Source: Callipepla californica brunnescens (Eukaryota > Chordata > Aves > Galliformes > Odontophoridae). Taken from it: a stretch of 64,000 bases of DNA. Shown piece after piece: positions 36,601-48,082 of the stretch (its first letter is position 1; the number at the start of each line of letters is the position of its first letter). The DNA lies in NCBI GenBank assembly GCA_023055505.1, contig JALIRH010000036.1:4030001-4094000 (forward strand), in the 5' to 3' direction. The notes below the pieces were generated by a model. That model worked only from the letters and a program-made list of their open reading frames with translations, made no database searches and was not told the origin of the DNA. Position numbers and translations under genes: made by a program.

Positions 36601-39600
36601 GACAACGTTTGGATCTGAGTGCAGAAGAAAAGGAAAACTAATGGTTAATGGCATTCAAAGCAAAGAATGTTTGCAGGTGGGTCCATACGTGGAACTGAAA
36701 AGCATGTTCAGTGGCCATCGCACGTGCTTTTGCTGCTGCCTGCTTATCAGAGTGCTGCTCTTGTTTACTGCAGAGGGCAAGTCCAGCAAGAAGCCACAAC
36801 AGAGCCCAGAGTTGCTCTGGGGTAGCACAGCCCTCTTCTGGGTCCCTTGCAACACGCATACCACATCATTTCGGCTCCAGACAGCTAAAGTATGAAGCAG
36901 CCACTCCCAGCTAAGGGTTGTAATTTACGGAGTGGGAGGAATTTTCAATGCCAAAGAACGAGTTCCCTTTTAAATCAAATAAAAATCAATAAATAAAATA
37001 AAATCCCACAAAGAAAAGCCAAGATTCCATTCCGCTTGCGGGCGCAGCAGCGCTGCAGTTCCTCAGCACAGGAAAGGGTAACTCTAAACTTTTACGTGGA
37101 ACATTTTTTTGTAGATCTCAAATAAATAGGTCAACGTGTTGCACATCCAAAGAGAGCAACTCCTCTGCTTGCAACTGTCAGAGGACTGGAGAAATCCGGG
37201 CACAGACCGCAAACCCATAGGACGCACTGTGTTGTGGGAGGCTTTTCTCTTCAGAACAGAGCTGAGTGCACCAGCACAGAGCTCTGACCACCGTTCTCCT
37301 GGGAGTTTAATCCCATACCTAGTCAGAGGGAACCAGGGGAAAGATTGGGAAAACATCCCTGTAAGTCACCATGCCATTCAGCTGATGTCTTCTGAAGTGA
37401 GCCTGTCTCAAGCAAGCAAGCCAATAACAAGCTACGTTACTGGGACTAAGTCATAGAGATGAGAGTCAGGCAGATGGTCTTGTTTGTTATCAGAGGAGGA
37501 TACGTGGTTTTGTGTCCAGCTAATTGTTTTCCAACACGCACAGACTTCCCCAGCAGCGCGTTGGTATTCCTCTTTAAGTGAAGCGACATCTCCAGCACCA
37601 GTTAAGGTCAGAACAGATCAGCACGAACAAGAATGTCGCAGTCGAGCTAAGCCAGCAAGTTCATCATTATTTCAGCAGCTGGTTTTCCTTTTGAGGCCGT
37701 TTGGGAATGTTAGAAACTGCTCATTTCCATCAGCACAGTACTGTAAATAGGCTGAGTTCAGAAGCACAATATTCCCCACAAAAAAAGCCCAGCACCAAGA
37801 GCACTGATTTTGTCCAGCCTCACCCTCCATGGCAGTGGGGCAGGCAAGCAGCTTGTTAAGCAAACCAACAAATCTCTAGATGCTGGATGCTTTCTGTGTC
37901 CTGGCTCTCCTGCTCAAAGCTAGCATGTGTTTTTCACCACTAAGAAATACCAAACCAAAAAAGCCACTTGTAAAGCTGCAAACAGTGTGTGTGTGACAGT
38001 TCTACTTTAACAAACCTCTGCACCAGGAAGGGCTTCTTCAGCAGCTGCCATAATGAGATGGTTGCCTCTGGAGCAGCCATTGAGCCAGCAGACCTAAATG
38101 CATCCTGTTCCTGGCTCTTTGCTTTCCCACAGCTCTGCAGGGTAGGGTAGGATCTGAACTGAAACGTGGAGAAAGCTCCACCATGACAGCTCATGACTGC
38201 TGGGTATGTGACCCATTTTCTTTTCTAGGCTAGCAAGGGCTGAGCATAGCTCTGCAATAAGCAAGATATGCTATTCTGCACTTGCTCCAAAATAAACGCA
38301 GAGTAAAAATGCACTAAATTAGCAGACGTACAACACATTTATTCTGCTGGGACTTGGGAAGAGAATTGAACCCATGTTTATAGTTCAAAACAGGATGAAA
38401 TTTCCTGTCTGGAAACAGCTCTGAGCCTTGGAGTTACGCCAGAAACGATAGCAGCTCACTGAAAAAAAAAAAGAAAAATCTCATTGCTTTGCTTTTGTTA
38501 TCTCCTGATGTTTCGTTTTGGCTTTAAGTTACAGCCCAAGAAAAGTTCTGCACGGCTCTTCACAGAGAGGGGCAATCTCTCAGCCTTTGCTGCTACACAC
38601 AAACAGGCTGTTCATCAGCGAGGGGCTTGAAAAAGGCACTCCAGCATCTCAGCTCCTCTCCCTGTTCCCATCGACTCAGCACATTTTTGTGCGTGGTGCT
38701 CTCAGCCCAGCTGAGCCTTCCCTGCCCCTAGGGGACAAAGCTCCTCGAAGTCTGTTCTTTCTGGTAGTGGGAATGGCTTTTCTCAGGAAGGCAAATTCCT
38801 TCCAAACCAAGAGAGCCCCAGCAGGCTGTATTACCTCGGCAGGATCTACCAGCTGTTCAGGTGGTAACTACTCAGCCACATCCAGGACAGTGAGAGGAAC
38901 AGATTCCTGGGTGGGCAACAGTGGAAGCAGGATGTATTTTCCACCTGCACAGTGGGTTCTGATAGGGCTCAAGGGCAGCAAAAAGAGCCAGATGGAGGGG
39001 CACTGGCACTTGTGTGTTCTGGTCCCTGTGTCAGCACAGCCACAGTGGCCATCCCTCTTCAGTACAGCCAGGATTTCTGGACACCAGCCTCAGTCCCAGT
39101 GGGGAGGTTTGGGCTTCTGTGTCTTGAAAAAAAACCTAATTGCTAGAGAAGAATAGATCTAATTAAAAATGTATGAAACATGTCCAAATTCTGGTAATCA
39201 GCCAATTATATTAAGCCACAAGGAGTATTAAAAAATGTTAGCATGGAACTATACCTAAGAGACTTTCATCTATACATATGTAACATATACATATGATATT
39301 TTTAACTTGGGATTTTATTTTTCTGCCTGAACTCAGCACGATGGTTTGGGGTTTGGACAGGCTGTCAAATGATAGCTCACTCCAGTGGAAAATGTGAAAA
39401 TTGGCTTAAGAAAAAAAAAAGAAAAAGAAAAAAGAAAAAAAAGCTGAAGGGTGGAGGAAAATTCCTGGTGGTTGATTGTGCAGTCTGGCACCTGGTGCAG
39501 CCTGAACCCCTGTGCAGTGGGGAGGGAAGCTCTTATGCAAACAGGGGCATGTTGTAACAGCAAAGGCAGCACAGAACCGACCCCCTACTCCACACCCTCT

Positions 39601-42600
39601 CCTGTTTCATAAAAGTAAGCAGAAAAGAGAGCCTGTTAGAAAAACAGCTTGCTTGCCTTAGGGCATTTAAGCACTGCAGAGCAGAGAGGGCTGCAGAGCT
39701 GCTGAGAGCAGAGCAAACAGCAGCAGGACATGATGTCACTCCAGCACAGCAGGCGGGGTAATTAGCCCCGGTGGGTGGGACACTCCACTCTGGGTGCAGC
39801 TCAGTGTTAAAGCAACATCAGAGAATCCTCACTAATATCTTGAGGAATGTAGCTCCAGGTACACCATTGTAATGGGAACAGCTTGGTGAGAATCCAGCCT
39901 ACACAGGAGAGCTCCACACTAGTAGTGAGGGAGGGAGGCAAGGCCTCAATCTTACTCTGATTTTAAGGGCAGGAATTACTCCTGGCTCAAATGGGAGAAA
40001 CCATACAGGAAACCCCAGCATTGCTTCGAGTGGCACCTTCAGTGGTGTCTGTGGTACTTCTGCAAGGCACAGGTTTGCCTTGACCACGCTCCCTCCCCTC
40101 CTGCAGTCAGAACCACTGCCAGAAGCCACTCACCTACAGCCGGGGCAGTGTTGTGAGTTGTGAGGTTCACCACCTTCTTCTCCCTCACTGGCTCTGTCAC
40201 AAAGACCTGGTAGATCCTACGCTCGTGCAGGCCGCAGTAGTGGTGGTGCAGGTGGCAGGAGTAAGTGCCTTCATCTGCATTCTCCAGCTCAGAAATTCGC
40301 AGGGAAAAGTCACCCAGGGCGAAGGCTGTGTCAGTGATGTTCATCTTCTGACGGATGAAGAGAGGTCCGTAGGAGCGGCGCTCACCAGAGGCGTACAGGT
40401 CAATGAGGCGGTCAGCGCGGTCGTGGGGGACCCCTGGGGGCTGTCTGTCCCAGTGGACCACTTGCTGCTCCTCTTCGCTGTGCCGTTCCGTCCAGATGTG
40501 GTTTCGGTTGACACAAGGGAGCATCACAGTACTGCCTTCCAAGGCAACAATCACAGCCTTCTCCCCGTCCCAGTATTCCTTTGCTGCTTTGGCTGTGGAG
40601 GTAACACGCGCACTTCACACACTGTCATACACTTAAGGACACCCAAGCACCTCTAAGGTTGCTCTCAGACCCTGCAATCCTATAACAGATCCCCTCCAAA
40701 GATCCCAAAGTGCCACAGGGATAATGTACCTCACTCACACTCAGCCACATCCCAGGCCGCTGCGTTAAGCACAGCCATTTCCTTTCCTTATAAGTGAGAT
40801 TTCATCTCTTGCTTCAGAACGCAGGAAGAACATTCTCACAACAGACCATGAATGGAATCAGAATCACAGACTTCATCTTCAATATGCTGCGTCTCGATTC
40901 TCCAAGCAGGAAATGTTTTCCTACCCACAAATACCCTAATTGCTGAAGAAGTTCATGGAACATAGTTCTGTGTTTTGTTCTTGAGAAAGGAATAACAGAA
41001 GAATCAAAACACAGATGAGCAGACTAGGGCCCCACAGGCCAACCTGGGTGTTCCCACTGCATAGAAGCTGTGAGAACAGCAGCAGGGGTGCACTTCTATC
41101 CCATCAGTCTGAAAGACAACTCAGCAGCTTCCCAGCACCCTCACTTGTGCACGATGTGTAGGTGGATTTTAATAACACTATCTAAATTAAATAGTGATGC
41201 TTGTGTGGTGTAGGTGGCACGTACTGTGTTACCAAGAGCCCTTAGAAACTTCCTTTTTTTTAACTACAGGTTAAAAAGTGATGGTTTTTTTTTTAACTAC
41301 AGGCTCCTTAAGGCTAAGCTCAGCAACCCGTGTTACGAGGCAGATCTTTGTGGCTAACTTGACTCACGATGGATTGTTACTAGGAATGTTTTATTACTGG
41401 AGCACTGACAGCCCAGTTAGCTAACCAGTGAGCACTGCTGTCTCCTGATGCACTGCAAGACTCTCATGGCACCTGTGTACTGAGCTGCAACAGAGAAGGC
41501 ATGGGTAAAAAGCCCACATCCACAGTGCTCTCTGACAGTAGCAGAATAGCATGCAGTACCCATTGTGAATCAGCACAGAAGCCCCACTGTGCATTCAACT
41601 CAGTCCTGGGGACCACTGGATTTCAGCTGCCAGACTTTCCCTTGCAGAAAGGGACACCATGCTGTCACACCTACCTTTCTTGGTGATATCTAGTTGAATT
41701 TTCACCGTTTCATATAAGTGGCAGTAGTGATGGTGAAGATTACACGAATAAACCCCTGCATCACTCTCTGCAACATCTAGTAAAAGCGAGAAGAGGGGAC
41801 AAGTTGAATGTTTCATGCTGAGCCAACTGCTTTTGTCATTTGTGCTATTTAACAAATGCTTGCACGGAAGCAAAAAGACCTTTGCAAAGCTCAGGGAGAA
41901 AAGATAAAAAAAAAACAAACGATTCTGTTCAGTACCTTTGATCACCAGTGAGAAGTTGCCGTCTGTAAACGCATTCTGGGGCATGAATATCCTCCCTTGG
42001 TTGTAGGAGCTGTAGACACGCTGATCTCCTGCTGAGTACATGTCACACAGCCTCTCCATCTTGTTATCTCCATAGTAGGTGCTGTACACATCCCAGTGCA
42101 CCACACGCTGGCGGTCATTCAGGCGGTCCTGAGTCCACACCATGCGGTAACTCTTGCAGGGCAGCACAGCCTGTGACCCCCGTGTAGCACTGATATTTAA
42201 CACTGACACTACAACACTGTCTGGGTTTGAGGCGTCAGCTGGGACTGAGGGCAAGGAGCAAAAGAAAAGAGTGGAGTTATCAGATTAGTGACGTTTAAAC
42301 AAGGGGCTAGAGTAAAATTAGGTCCTGCTGTAGAGTCTCCGCACCCAAAAGAAACTCATCCAAAAGAAAGTAACTTTTAAGACCAACACGGAGCTCTCTG
42401 ATGGAGAAATACAATAAATACATGATACTAATAATTAAAACAATTAAAAACCACCAGCAAAAACAGTATCTACTATCAGGATCCTAAATTTGACCTGTTG
42501 TACCTACCTTCTCCTAATCCTAATGCTCAGTTAAATCAGTGTTCAGAGGCTCTAGCTCACTGTGTGCATGGCTGGTGCCTACAAAAGTTACCCATAAAAT

Positions 42601-45600
42601 CCCTATCACACGGACTCTGATTTCATAATGCCAAATTTCTTCTTACGGTGACAGAAACCCACATAGATTACAAAGATGTCACTCACCTGAATACAAATAA
42701 ACAACAGAACCTGTTAAAGCAGAAAAAAAGAATGTCAAAATTAAAGAAGCAAAAAAAAAAAAATTCAAATGCACTCCTGGTGAGCAGTCATCTCCTCTGT
42801 TATTATTGCATCAGCAACCTGGACTCACCATTCAAATCCAACTCCTATACAACTGATAGTGAGGTTAATTCCATCCAAGGAATTAAATCCCTGAATGCTG
42901 CAGGATGCTGAGACAACCTGTCAAGCTGGGAGTGATGCAACGTGGCTGTTCTGCTTTGCACTTGTGGCACACATTGCTGCCAGACACACACACACACACA
43001 GACACACACACACACACATTGGGAGTGAGCTCTCCAGAGCACCTCCTGCTCACATTCCTGGTCTGCACTGTTGACCATTAACACCCTGGAAGCAACCACA
43101 ACTCTCTCCAACTCGTGTGACTCAGATGAACGCAAGAAGGACTCTGTCAAAATGAACTGATGCCTTTGTTTCTGCATCTCCCCGGCCCCATCCCTCCTGC
43201 TTTTTGTGTAGGAGGGGTCTGAGAGGTCTCCTGGCATCGTGCTTTGAGAGCACAAATCAGATTCCCAACACAATGACATCATTCATCTCTCGAATCAGTC
43301 AAGTCCAAGTGCATTCCAGCAAGATAATTAGATGTTTTGTCCTGCTAATGTCATAGGCACAATGCCCTCCCAACAAAGGCTGCTTTTTTTTTTTTTTTCC
43401 CAGCCCTGGAATTTATTCCATTCAAAAGAAAATAAATTAACTCCAGATCGGGGCTATTTTAACAACACCATCAATGCACGGGCTGAGAATAAATTCTATT
43501 TCTTTTCCTATCGCAAAACACTGAGCAGTGGCTCCTCAGAACAAAAGTGAGCAGCACTCTCTGCTGAACTGCCAGCTCAAAGGCACTCCAAATGTAAAGT
43601 ACTCTTTCTACATTTGTAATCTCAGCATCACAAAGAACATAAATCCCTTGGACAGAGCCCGTACAGCTCTGGATATAAGAAAAGACATCATACTGAGACA
43701 TTATAATCCCATCATTTGACGGTGTCTGCTAATAGGCTGCAAAACACCTGATGGTAAAATCCAACAAGCTGTCAAGCTCTGCCAGTGCTGCCCCCGTGCC
43801 AGAGCTGGTGGCATCTGCAGCGTGACAAGGGAACAGCACGGCATCACAACACGCGTGGCAGCTTGCGTGCTAGGAAGTGAGCTGGCTGGCTGCACAGCCA
43901 GTGCTTCCAGGGCCTTGCTTTAATGCTCATTGACAGCAAGCTCATTTGGTGCTGCAGAAACATCCTCTTCTGGCTGAGCAACAGGAATGCATTTACTTTC
44001 CTCCTTTCCTCTCGCACGTTAATGGAAAAAACACTGAGCCCAAATGCAGCGCCATAAACCTAACAACTGACAGGCATCCCCCTAAGCCTTCCAATGCAGT
44101 CTGCTCAGAAGCCTGTCCTGCTGCTTCTGCACCTTGTGCACGCTGTGCTGGCATGGCAGGGACCACCCAGCCCTCTCTGCCCCATCCATGGGGGCCGGGT
44201 TGGCTGCTGGGGTCCTGGCAGAACACCAGCGTCCTTCCAGGAGTGCCCTTCAGTGAGCAGGGGACATTGCTTCCTTATAGGAAAAGGGAAAGCATCTGCT
44301 GAAGCCTTGCCTGCCTCTTAGCATCCTTCTATTTTGACTTGGTGGGCGCTGCCACACGAAGATGGCTCTGGGTGACAGTCAGAACAAAGCCCATGCAGGA
44401 TGCTGGCCTGATGAAGCACAGCAGCCAGCAGCTGAGGCTCCAGAGGAGACAGAAGGGAAAAGGCATGTTGCAGGCTTTACAAGAGCCATGGGAACTCCAC
44501 AACACAAAGAAAGCAGAACTGATTGTGATGATTCCCCATCAGCGTTGGAAATCTGAACGCATACGCCGAGTTATTTGAGATGGCTGTAAGTGAAATAGCT
44601 TATAAATCAAAGGAATCTGGAATGCCTCTGATCTCTTGTATGCCTGGAGAAAATGGAATTTAAACCAACTGGGTTTTAATAAACTGGACACAGAGCAGTA
44701 GTTAAATATGATATGAGATTTGCTCTGTTATGTGAGACCCAAAGTGCATTCCAGAGAAAGGCATGCCCCCCCAGCCTGCTTCCAACGTTATTGTTGGTGT
44801 AACACATCAGCTACTGAACTTAATCAGCAGTATATCCACAAACCAGCAAAATTAACAGTTTATGAGCTACAGGACTGGGACAGACTGGAAGCAGTTATAT
44901 TGGTGAGTCACTTCCCAATCTGCAAGTATAAAATCAAGAATTATATATGCACTAATGGAAGCTGTCTTTTGTGATCACACCACTCCAGCAGCTTCAAAAC
45001 CACCAAATACCTTAAGAGTTGGCAACAGTAGCTTTCATTTTAAAATTTCCAGTTCCACGTGGAGGATAATCACTTTGACCTCTCTCTGTGTGTGATACTC
45101 AAGAAAAAAAAGAGACAGACATCTGTCCGCTGTCCCCCTGAGTTGTTCTCTGCAGCCTCAGCATGCCTCTCAGTGGGATCTCCAAAGTATTCTGCTGGTC
45201 CCACAGTATAGGAAGAGGAAAGCAGCCTGCGAGTTTCCTAATCCCTTGTAAAAGGCAGGGCCAGCTCTTACTGCTTGAATCCCTGCCACTTTCATAGTAA
45301 AGAATTAGGCCACAAAAACTGCAAGCAAACGACAAGTAAAAGCCTCAGGCTCTGAAAGACATCTTACATACTTGGGGATCTCGAGGCTCTGTCCTCAGAG
45401 CAGTTCAAACAGAAATCTGCCCCTTGAGTCTTGCCTGAACAAGAGCACAGCTCCTCTTCTCCCGGAGATAGCTGCTGGCAGAGGCAGAAGCTTGTGCTAA
45501 TGAAACCACCGAGTTCCTGTCTCACACTGAAGAATAGCAGCACAGAAAAAGAAACAGCAAACACTGCAGGCAGCAGCCTGAGTGCCAGGTGGCACACGGT

Positions 45601-48082
45601 AAGGGCTTTGCCACTGATGCCAGCATCTTCCAGGACAACTGGCATCACTGAAATCCCCATTGGGGGGGAGGGAAGGAAGACAAACACAATACTCCCTGCA
45701 GCACTGAGGGTCACATCCCAACAGGAAAATGAGCTGAGCCTGTTGTCTCAACCACTGTTCCTTTGCACACCTTCCCTGCTATCTCCTGGTCTGTCCCAGA
45801 GCACTGAGGCAGTGCCAAGTCGGCCCAGAGAAAGAAGACATTCTTCAGGAACACTCTGTGTGTCAGATCCTTTATTTTTCCCATAAATCCCACTGCTTCT
45901 GCAGGAGATTTAATGGTCTCCATAGGGTTATTACGCAATTATCTCGAAAACAGAAGCTTGTGCTAACAAGCTATTTCCAAATACTTCTGGAGAACGGCAG
46001 AGGCTCCATCCTGACTCTTCAGGGAGCTGACAGAGTGTCTGAGAGGCCATCATGGTTTGTGACAGTCACATCAAGGTGACAGCTCCACAAACGAGCTCAG
46101 CACTATCGTCACAGCCACTTTTTTAACCACAGATCAGTAGCCAGAAGTGCCACCTAGGACCAAACACGCAGAGATGGAAGATGGTGAGCAATAAAGCCCC
46201 TCCTCTAAACAAAGTTTTCCCTACAGAGCTAACTGATGGCCAAGCCAGGCTTTGAAATGGACTTTATCTAAGTCTCTGTACTCGTTTATTTTTAAAGCTT
46301 GCTGGGACAAGCCTCTCCCCAGCTGAGCATACTGCTTTCAAGGATGCCTGCACTGGAGCTGCTGGCCGCCCACCCTGCCCCAACCATTCCTGCACCTCTC
46401 TCTGCAGGTAGGAACGTGCTGCAGGTTGGCGAGAAGCAAGAATGTGCTGCCTCAGCAGAAAGGAAAAAGCCTCCTGTCTGGACAAGAAACCAATCACACC
46501 TTGGCCACCACACAGATCTGTCCTAACTTCCTCACAGACAGCTCGGATATTAGCTCAGCTTTGTAAACCCTTCTGTGGTTCGTGTACTTCACATTGGCTC
46601 CAGGCCCGTGGAATAGCTTGCAGAGCCATTCCAAACACAGCGCTGTTCCTCCTTGCAAGACATTAACACTTGAGGGTGTGGTGCTTCTCCAAGCAGGATG
46701 GTCTCACCAAACACAGAGATGCAGGTTTCCTCCCTTCTCTCATTACGCTAACCTGATCTGGGTGGGTGCAGCAGCACTCAGCATCACGGCTCCCTGGCGT
46801 ATGGACAAGTTCTCTCTCCAAAATACACCCAAAGATGTCCACGAGAGATCATCCATCCTTTGGTGGGATACTGCTGGCTCCACGCTGTGCAGCAACCCAA
46901 CCTGCTGTTCCTGCCCCAGGCACTGAAAACGTGCTCAGCCACACTGGGGAGCAGCTGGACTGGTTGGTGCTTCTGAACTACAGCACGTGGCCTTTCCTCC
47001 TTCCCCCAGTTTAACCCACCCCCTCCGCACTGCTTTTCTGAACCACTGTCCCTATGACTGATTCCATTCCTTGCCTTTAGACATCACAGCATTGGGGACG
47101 ATTTGGTGACATGAGAGCTGTATTAAACAGGGACCAAACTGAGAACTCAACTCCACCTGCATACTGAGGAATTTTGAGAGGCTCAGGTGGCAAGCCACTG
47201 CCTTTCAAGAAGGGCTGTGAGAAGCAGAAGGCTCACTGCTCCCCAAAAAGCTCGTGCTCCTCACTTCCTCCTGTCAGCACCTGGAACGAGGGCTTTCCAC
47301 ACTTAGAGCTGTAATTCCTCATTGCTCACAGGTGCCTTTCTTAGACCCCAGCATCTTGCAAAGGTACATGTGCTGGGGTTTTACAATTTATCCTCTCCTG
47401 CCTTCCAAGCATTACTGACTGAGATCTCTCTGCTCAGTTTGGGGTCAGGCTCTCACAACACTGGATCTGTTTTCAGCCCAAACAGAAAACGATGGTAGAG
47501 GAAAATGTCTAAGTCACTCTGTTACTGTGCACCCATCACACCTGTCCTCATCCCTCTCCCATACCTTCATGTCTAAGTGAATTCCTATCTGTCTTTATGC
47601 TGACAGGGAATAAAAACATTCCTTCGTGCCTCCATCCTGAATGCACACACGTATCAGCTGTTTCTGCCTCTTCAAAAGTATAAAATACCCTTGGAGACTG
47701 TAACTCTAAAACTAGCCAAGATTTACAGCACTCTCCTTTAAGCTTACTGCTTTTGAATTTACAGTTAAGGTAACTGCCAGGAAGAAATAAACTGCACAAA
47801 CATGCTGAATGAAGTAGCACTTAACTTCAAGCATTTCTCCATTCTCTCCCTTCCTCTCAGAAAAGCCTGAGAACTCCATAAATCTTTCCCCTCGCGGACC
47901 CAAACCCAGCTGAACAGGGAATCCGAGCAAACCCTGACAAAGATAACAGTTCAAAATCTGCCTAATCTCCAGCCCCATCCTCTGCAGCTGAAACAGAAAC
48001 AAGTAACATCACACCGACCAGCCAGGAGCTTACTTTGCTGAAGCAAAAGCTGCCACAGAAGGAGTTTTGCTAGTTGCTCCAT
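33646..48082 (-). CDS. MXRA8: MXRA8, matrix remodelling-associated protein 8 (limitrin/DICAM), complete, 10 coding exons
   Basis: MXRA8 is a type I membrane adhesion protein with two Ig-like domains. It binds integrin alpha-v beta-3 in mammals and is a known host receptor for several arthritogenic alphaviruses; avian orthologues have been reported to bind other alphaviruses. Joining exons 48034-48082, 42687-42710, 41936-42244, 41675-41776, 40134-40592, 36456-36614, 36205-36235, 35185-35261, 34544-34621 and 33646-33671 gives 1314 bp, 437 residues (human about 442), with every phase matching. Layout: signal peptide 1-24; Ig1 about 35-160 with Cys54, Cys139 and an [11 protein letters not shown] motif; Ig2 about 172-296 with Cys188, Cys274 and the parallel [11 protein letters not shown] motif; short stalk with [13 protein letters not shown]; transmembrane helix about 341-361 followed by RKRRQR; cytoplasmic tail ending [11 protein letters not shown]-glycosylation sequons lie at 41, 121, 246 and 304. 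Confidence 0.97.
34544..34621 (-). CDS. MXRA8: MXRA8 coding exon 9 (cytoplasmic tail)
   Basis: 78 bp, acceptor CTATACAG, donor GTAATA. It encodes (D)[11 protein letters not shown] followed by [11 protein letters not shown], directly alignable to the mammalian tail ([12 protein letters not shown]...AKYIDLDK). Confidence 0.96.
34622..36204 (-). other. MXRA8: MXRA8 introns 7 and 8 (with exon 8 between them)
   Basis: Intron 7 is 35262-36204 and intron 8 is 34622-35184. Apart from exon 8 at 35185-35261, only ordinary AT-rich intronic sequence and a T-run near 35330 are visible. Confidence 0.85.
35185..35261 (-). CDS. MXRA8: MXRA8 coding exon 8 (cytoplasmic tail)
   Basis: 77 bp, acceptor ATTTTTCAG. 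It encodes (E)[25 protein letters not shown], homologous to mammalian KDVNLAEFAV...YRSEDIQL. The donor is GTGTGT, weaker than the other donors of this gene, but the phase joins exactly to exon 9. Confidence 0.95.
36205..36235 (-). CDS. MXRA8: MXRA8 coding exon 7 (31-nt small exon)
   Basis: 31 bp between a CTCTTTAG acceptor and a GTAAGT donor. It encodes (G)YEYNVKKYG(E), matching the juxtamembrane GGYEY... segment of mammalian MXRA8. Phase agrees on both sides. Confidence 0.94.
36456..36614 (-). CDS. MXRA8: MXRA8 coding exon 6 (stalk, transmembrane helix)
   Basis: 159 bp. It encodes (D)[18 protein letters not shown], then [17 protein letters not shown] and a hydrophobic stretch ending at RKRRQR, a basic stop-transfer. 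The HNVINV and [15 protein letters not shown] blocks are nearly identical to mammalian MXRA8. Acceptor TGCACTCAG, donor GTGAGT. Confidence 0.98.
36615..40133 (-). other. MXRA8: MXRA8 intron 5
   Basis: 3.5 kb with no recognisable gene. A 212-codon plus-strand open frame (38518-39156) lacks an ATG at its 5' limit and any domain. An A-rich simple repeat lies at about 39411-39443. Confidence 0.85.
39411..39443 (+). repeat. A-rich simple repeat
   Basis: Runs of A punctuated by single G in MXRA8 intron 5. Short A/T homopolymers of this kind also occur at 2779-2791, 48144-48161 and 52742-52772. Confidence 0.9.
40134..40592 (-). CDS. MXRA8: MXRA8 coding exon 5 (second Ig domain)
   Basis: 459 bp encoding residues about 162-314. 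It contains [11 protein letters not shown], Cys188, the HIWTERH and [20 protein letters not shown] blocks, [14 protein letters not shown], Cys274 in DEGTYSC, and [13 protein letters not shown]. It is followed by a stalk with an N-glycosylation site (NLT at 304). Acceptor CTCCACAG, donor GTGAGT. Confidence 0.98.
40593..41674 (-). other. MXRA8: MXRA8 intron 4
   Basis: 1.08 kb of ordinary intronic sequence. It holds a short direct duplication: a T-run followed by AACTACAGG occurs at 41254-41270 and again at 41285-41303. Confidence 0.85.
41675..41776 (-). CDS. MXRA8: MXRA8 coding exon 4 (end of first Ig domain)
   Basis: 102 bp after a TTTTACTAG acceptor. It encodes (D)[18 protein letters not shown] then [15 protein letters not shown], the F-G strand part of Ig1. 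Donor GTAGGT. Splitting an Ig domain by an intron in this position parallels the mammalian gene. Confidence 0.97.
41936..42244 (-). CDS. MXRA8: MXRA8 coding exon 3 (most of first Ig domain)
   Basis: 309 bp encoding residues about 25-127: [19 protein letters not shown], Cys54, [34 protein letters not shown] and [21 protein letters not shown] and the DMYSAG blocks align with mammalian Ig1 ([14 protein letters not shown]...LDLYSAG). Acceptor TTGCCCTCAG, donor GTACTG. Cys91 in RLCDMY is additional to the usual Ig cysteines. Confidence 0.97.
42687..42710 (-). CDS. MXRA8: MXRA8 coding exon 2 (24-nt microexon in signal peptide)
   Basis: A 24-nt exon flanked by a pyrimidine-rich acceptor (TTTTTTTCTGCTTTAACAG) and a strong GTGAGT donor. 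With one base from exon 1 and one base passed to exon 3, it encodes SSVVYLYS(V). This matches the human signal peptide segment SSAVLLHS. It is too short to appear as an open frame; it is supported by splice sites, phase and alignment. Confidence 0.88.
42711..48033 (-). other. MXRA8: MXRA8 intron 1
   Basis: 5.3 kb with no recognisable gene on either strand. It contains a CA microsatellite at 42983-43018 and a T-run near 43386. Confidence 0.85.
42983..43018 (+). repeat. (AC)n dinucleotide microsatellite
   Basis: About 36 bp of AC repeats with one interrupting AG, in MXRA8 intron 1. Probably length-polymorphic. Confidence 0.95.
48034..48082 (-). CDS. MXRA8: MXRA8 coding exon 1 (start codon, signal peptide)
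   Basis: The ATG at 48082-48080 is followed by [15 protein letters not shown] and one base, then a GTAAGC donor. The hydrophobic [10 protein letters not shown] core aligns with human ILLWKLVLLQ. With the microexon it makes a conventional cleavable signal peptide. The ATG has G at -3 and G at +4. It was found by looking for a signal-peptide exon of the right phase upstream of the microexon. Confidence 0.92.

Noticed and set aside
38518..39156. 212-codon plus-strand open frame in MXRA8 intron 5
   Set aside because: Begins at a non-ATG codon, antisense to MXRA8, no domain; judged chance.
41595..42254. Single 219-codon exon for MXRA8 Ig1
   Set aside because: The frame runs through an intron (41777-41935) that happens to be open; consensus GTACTG donor and TTACTAG acceptor with matching phase show two exons.
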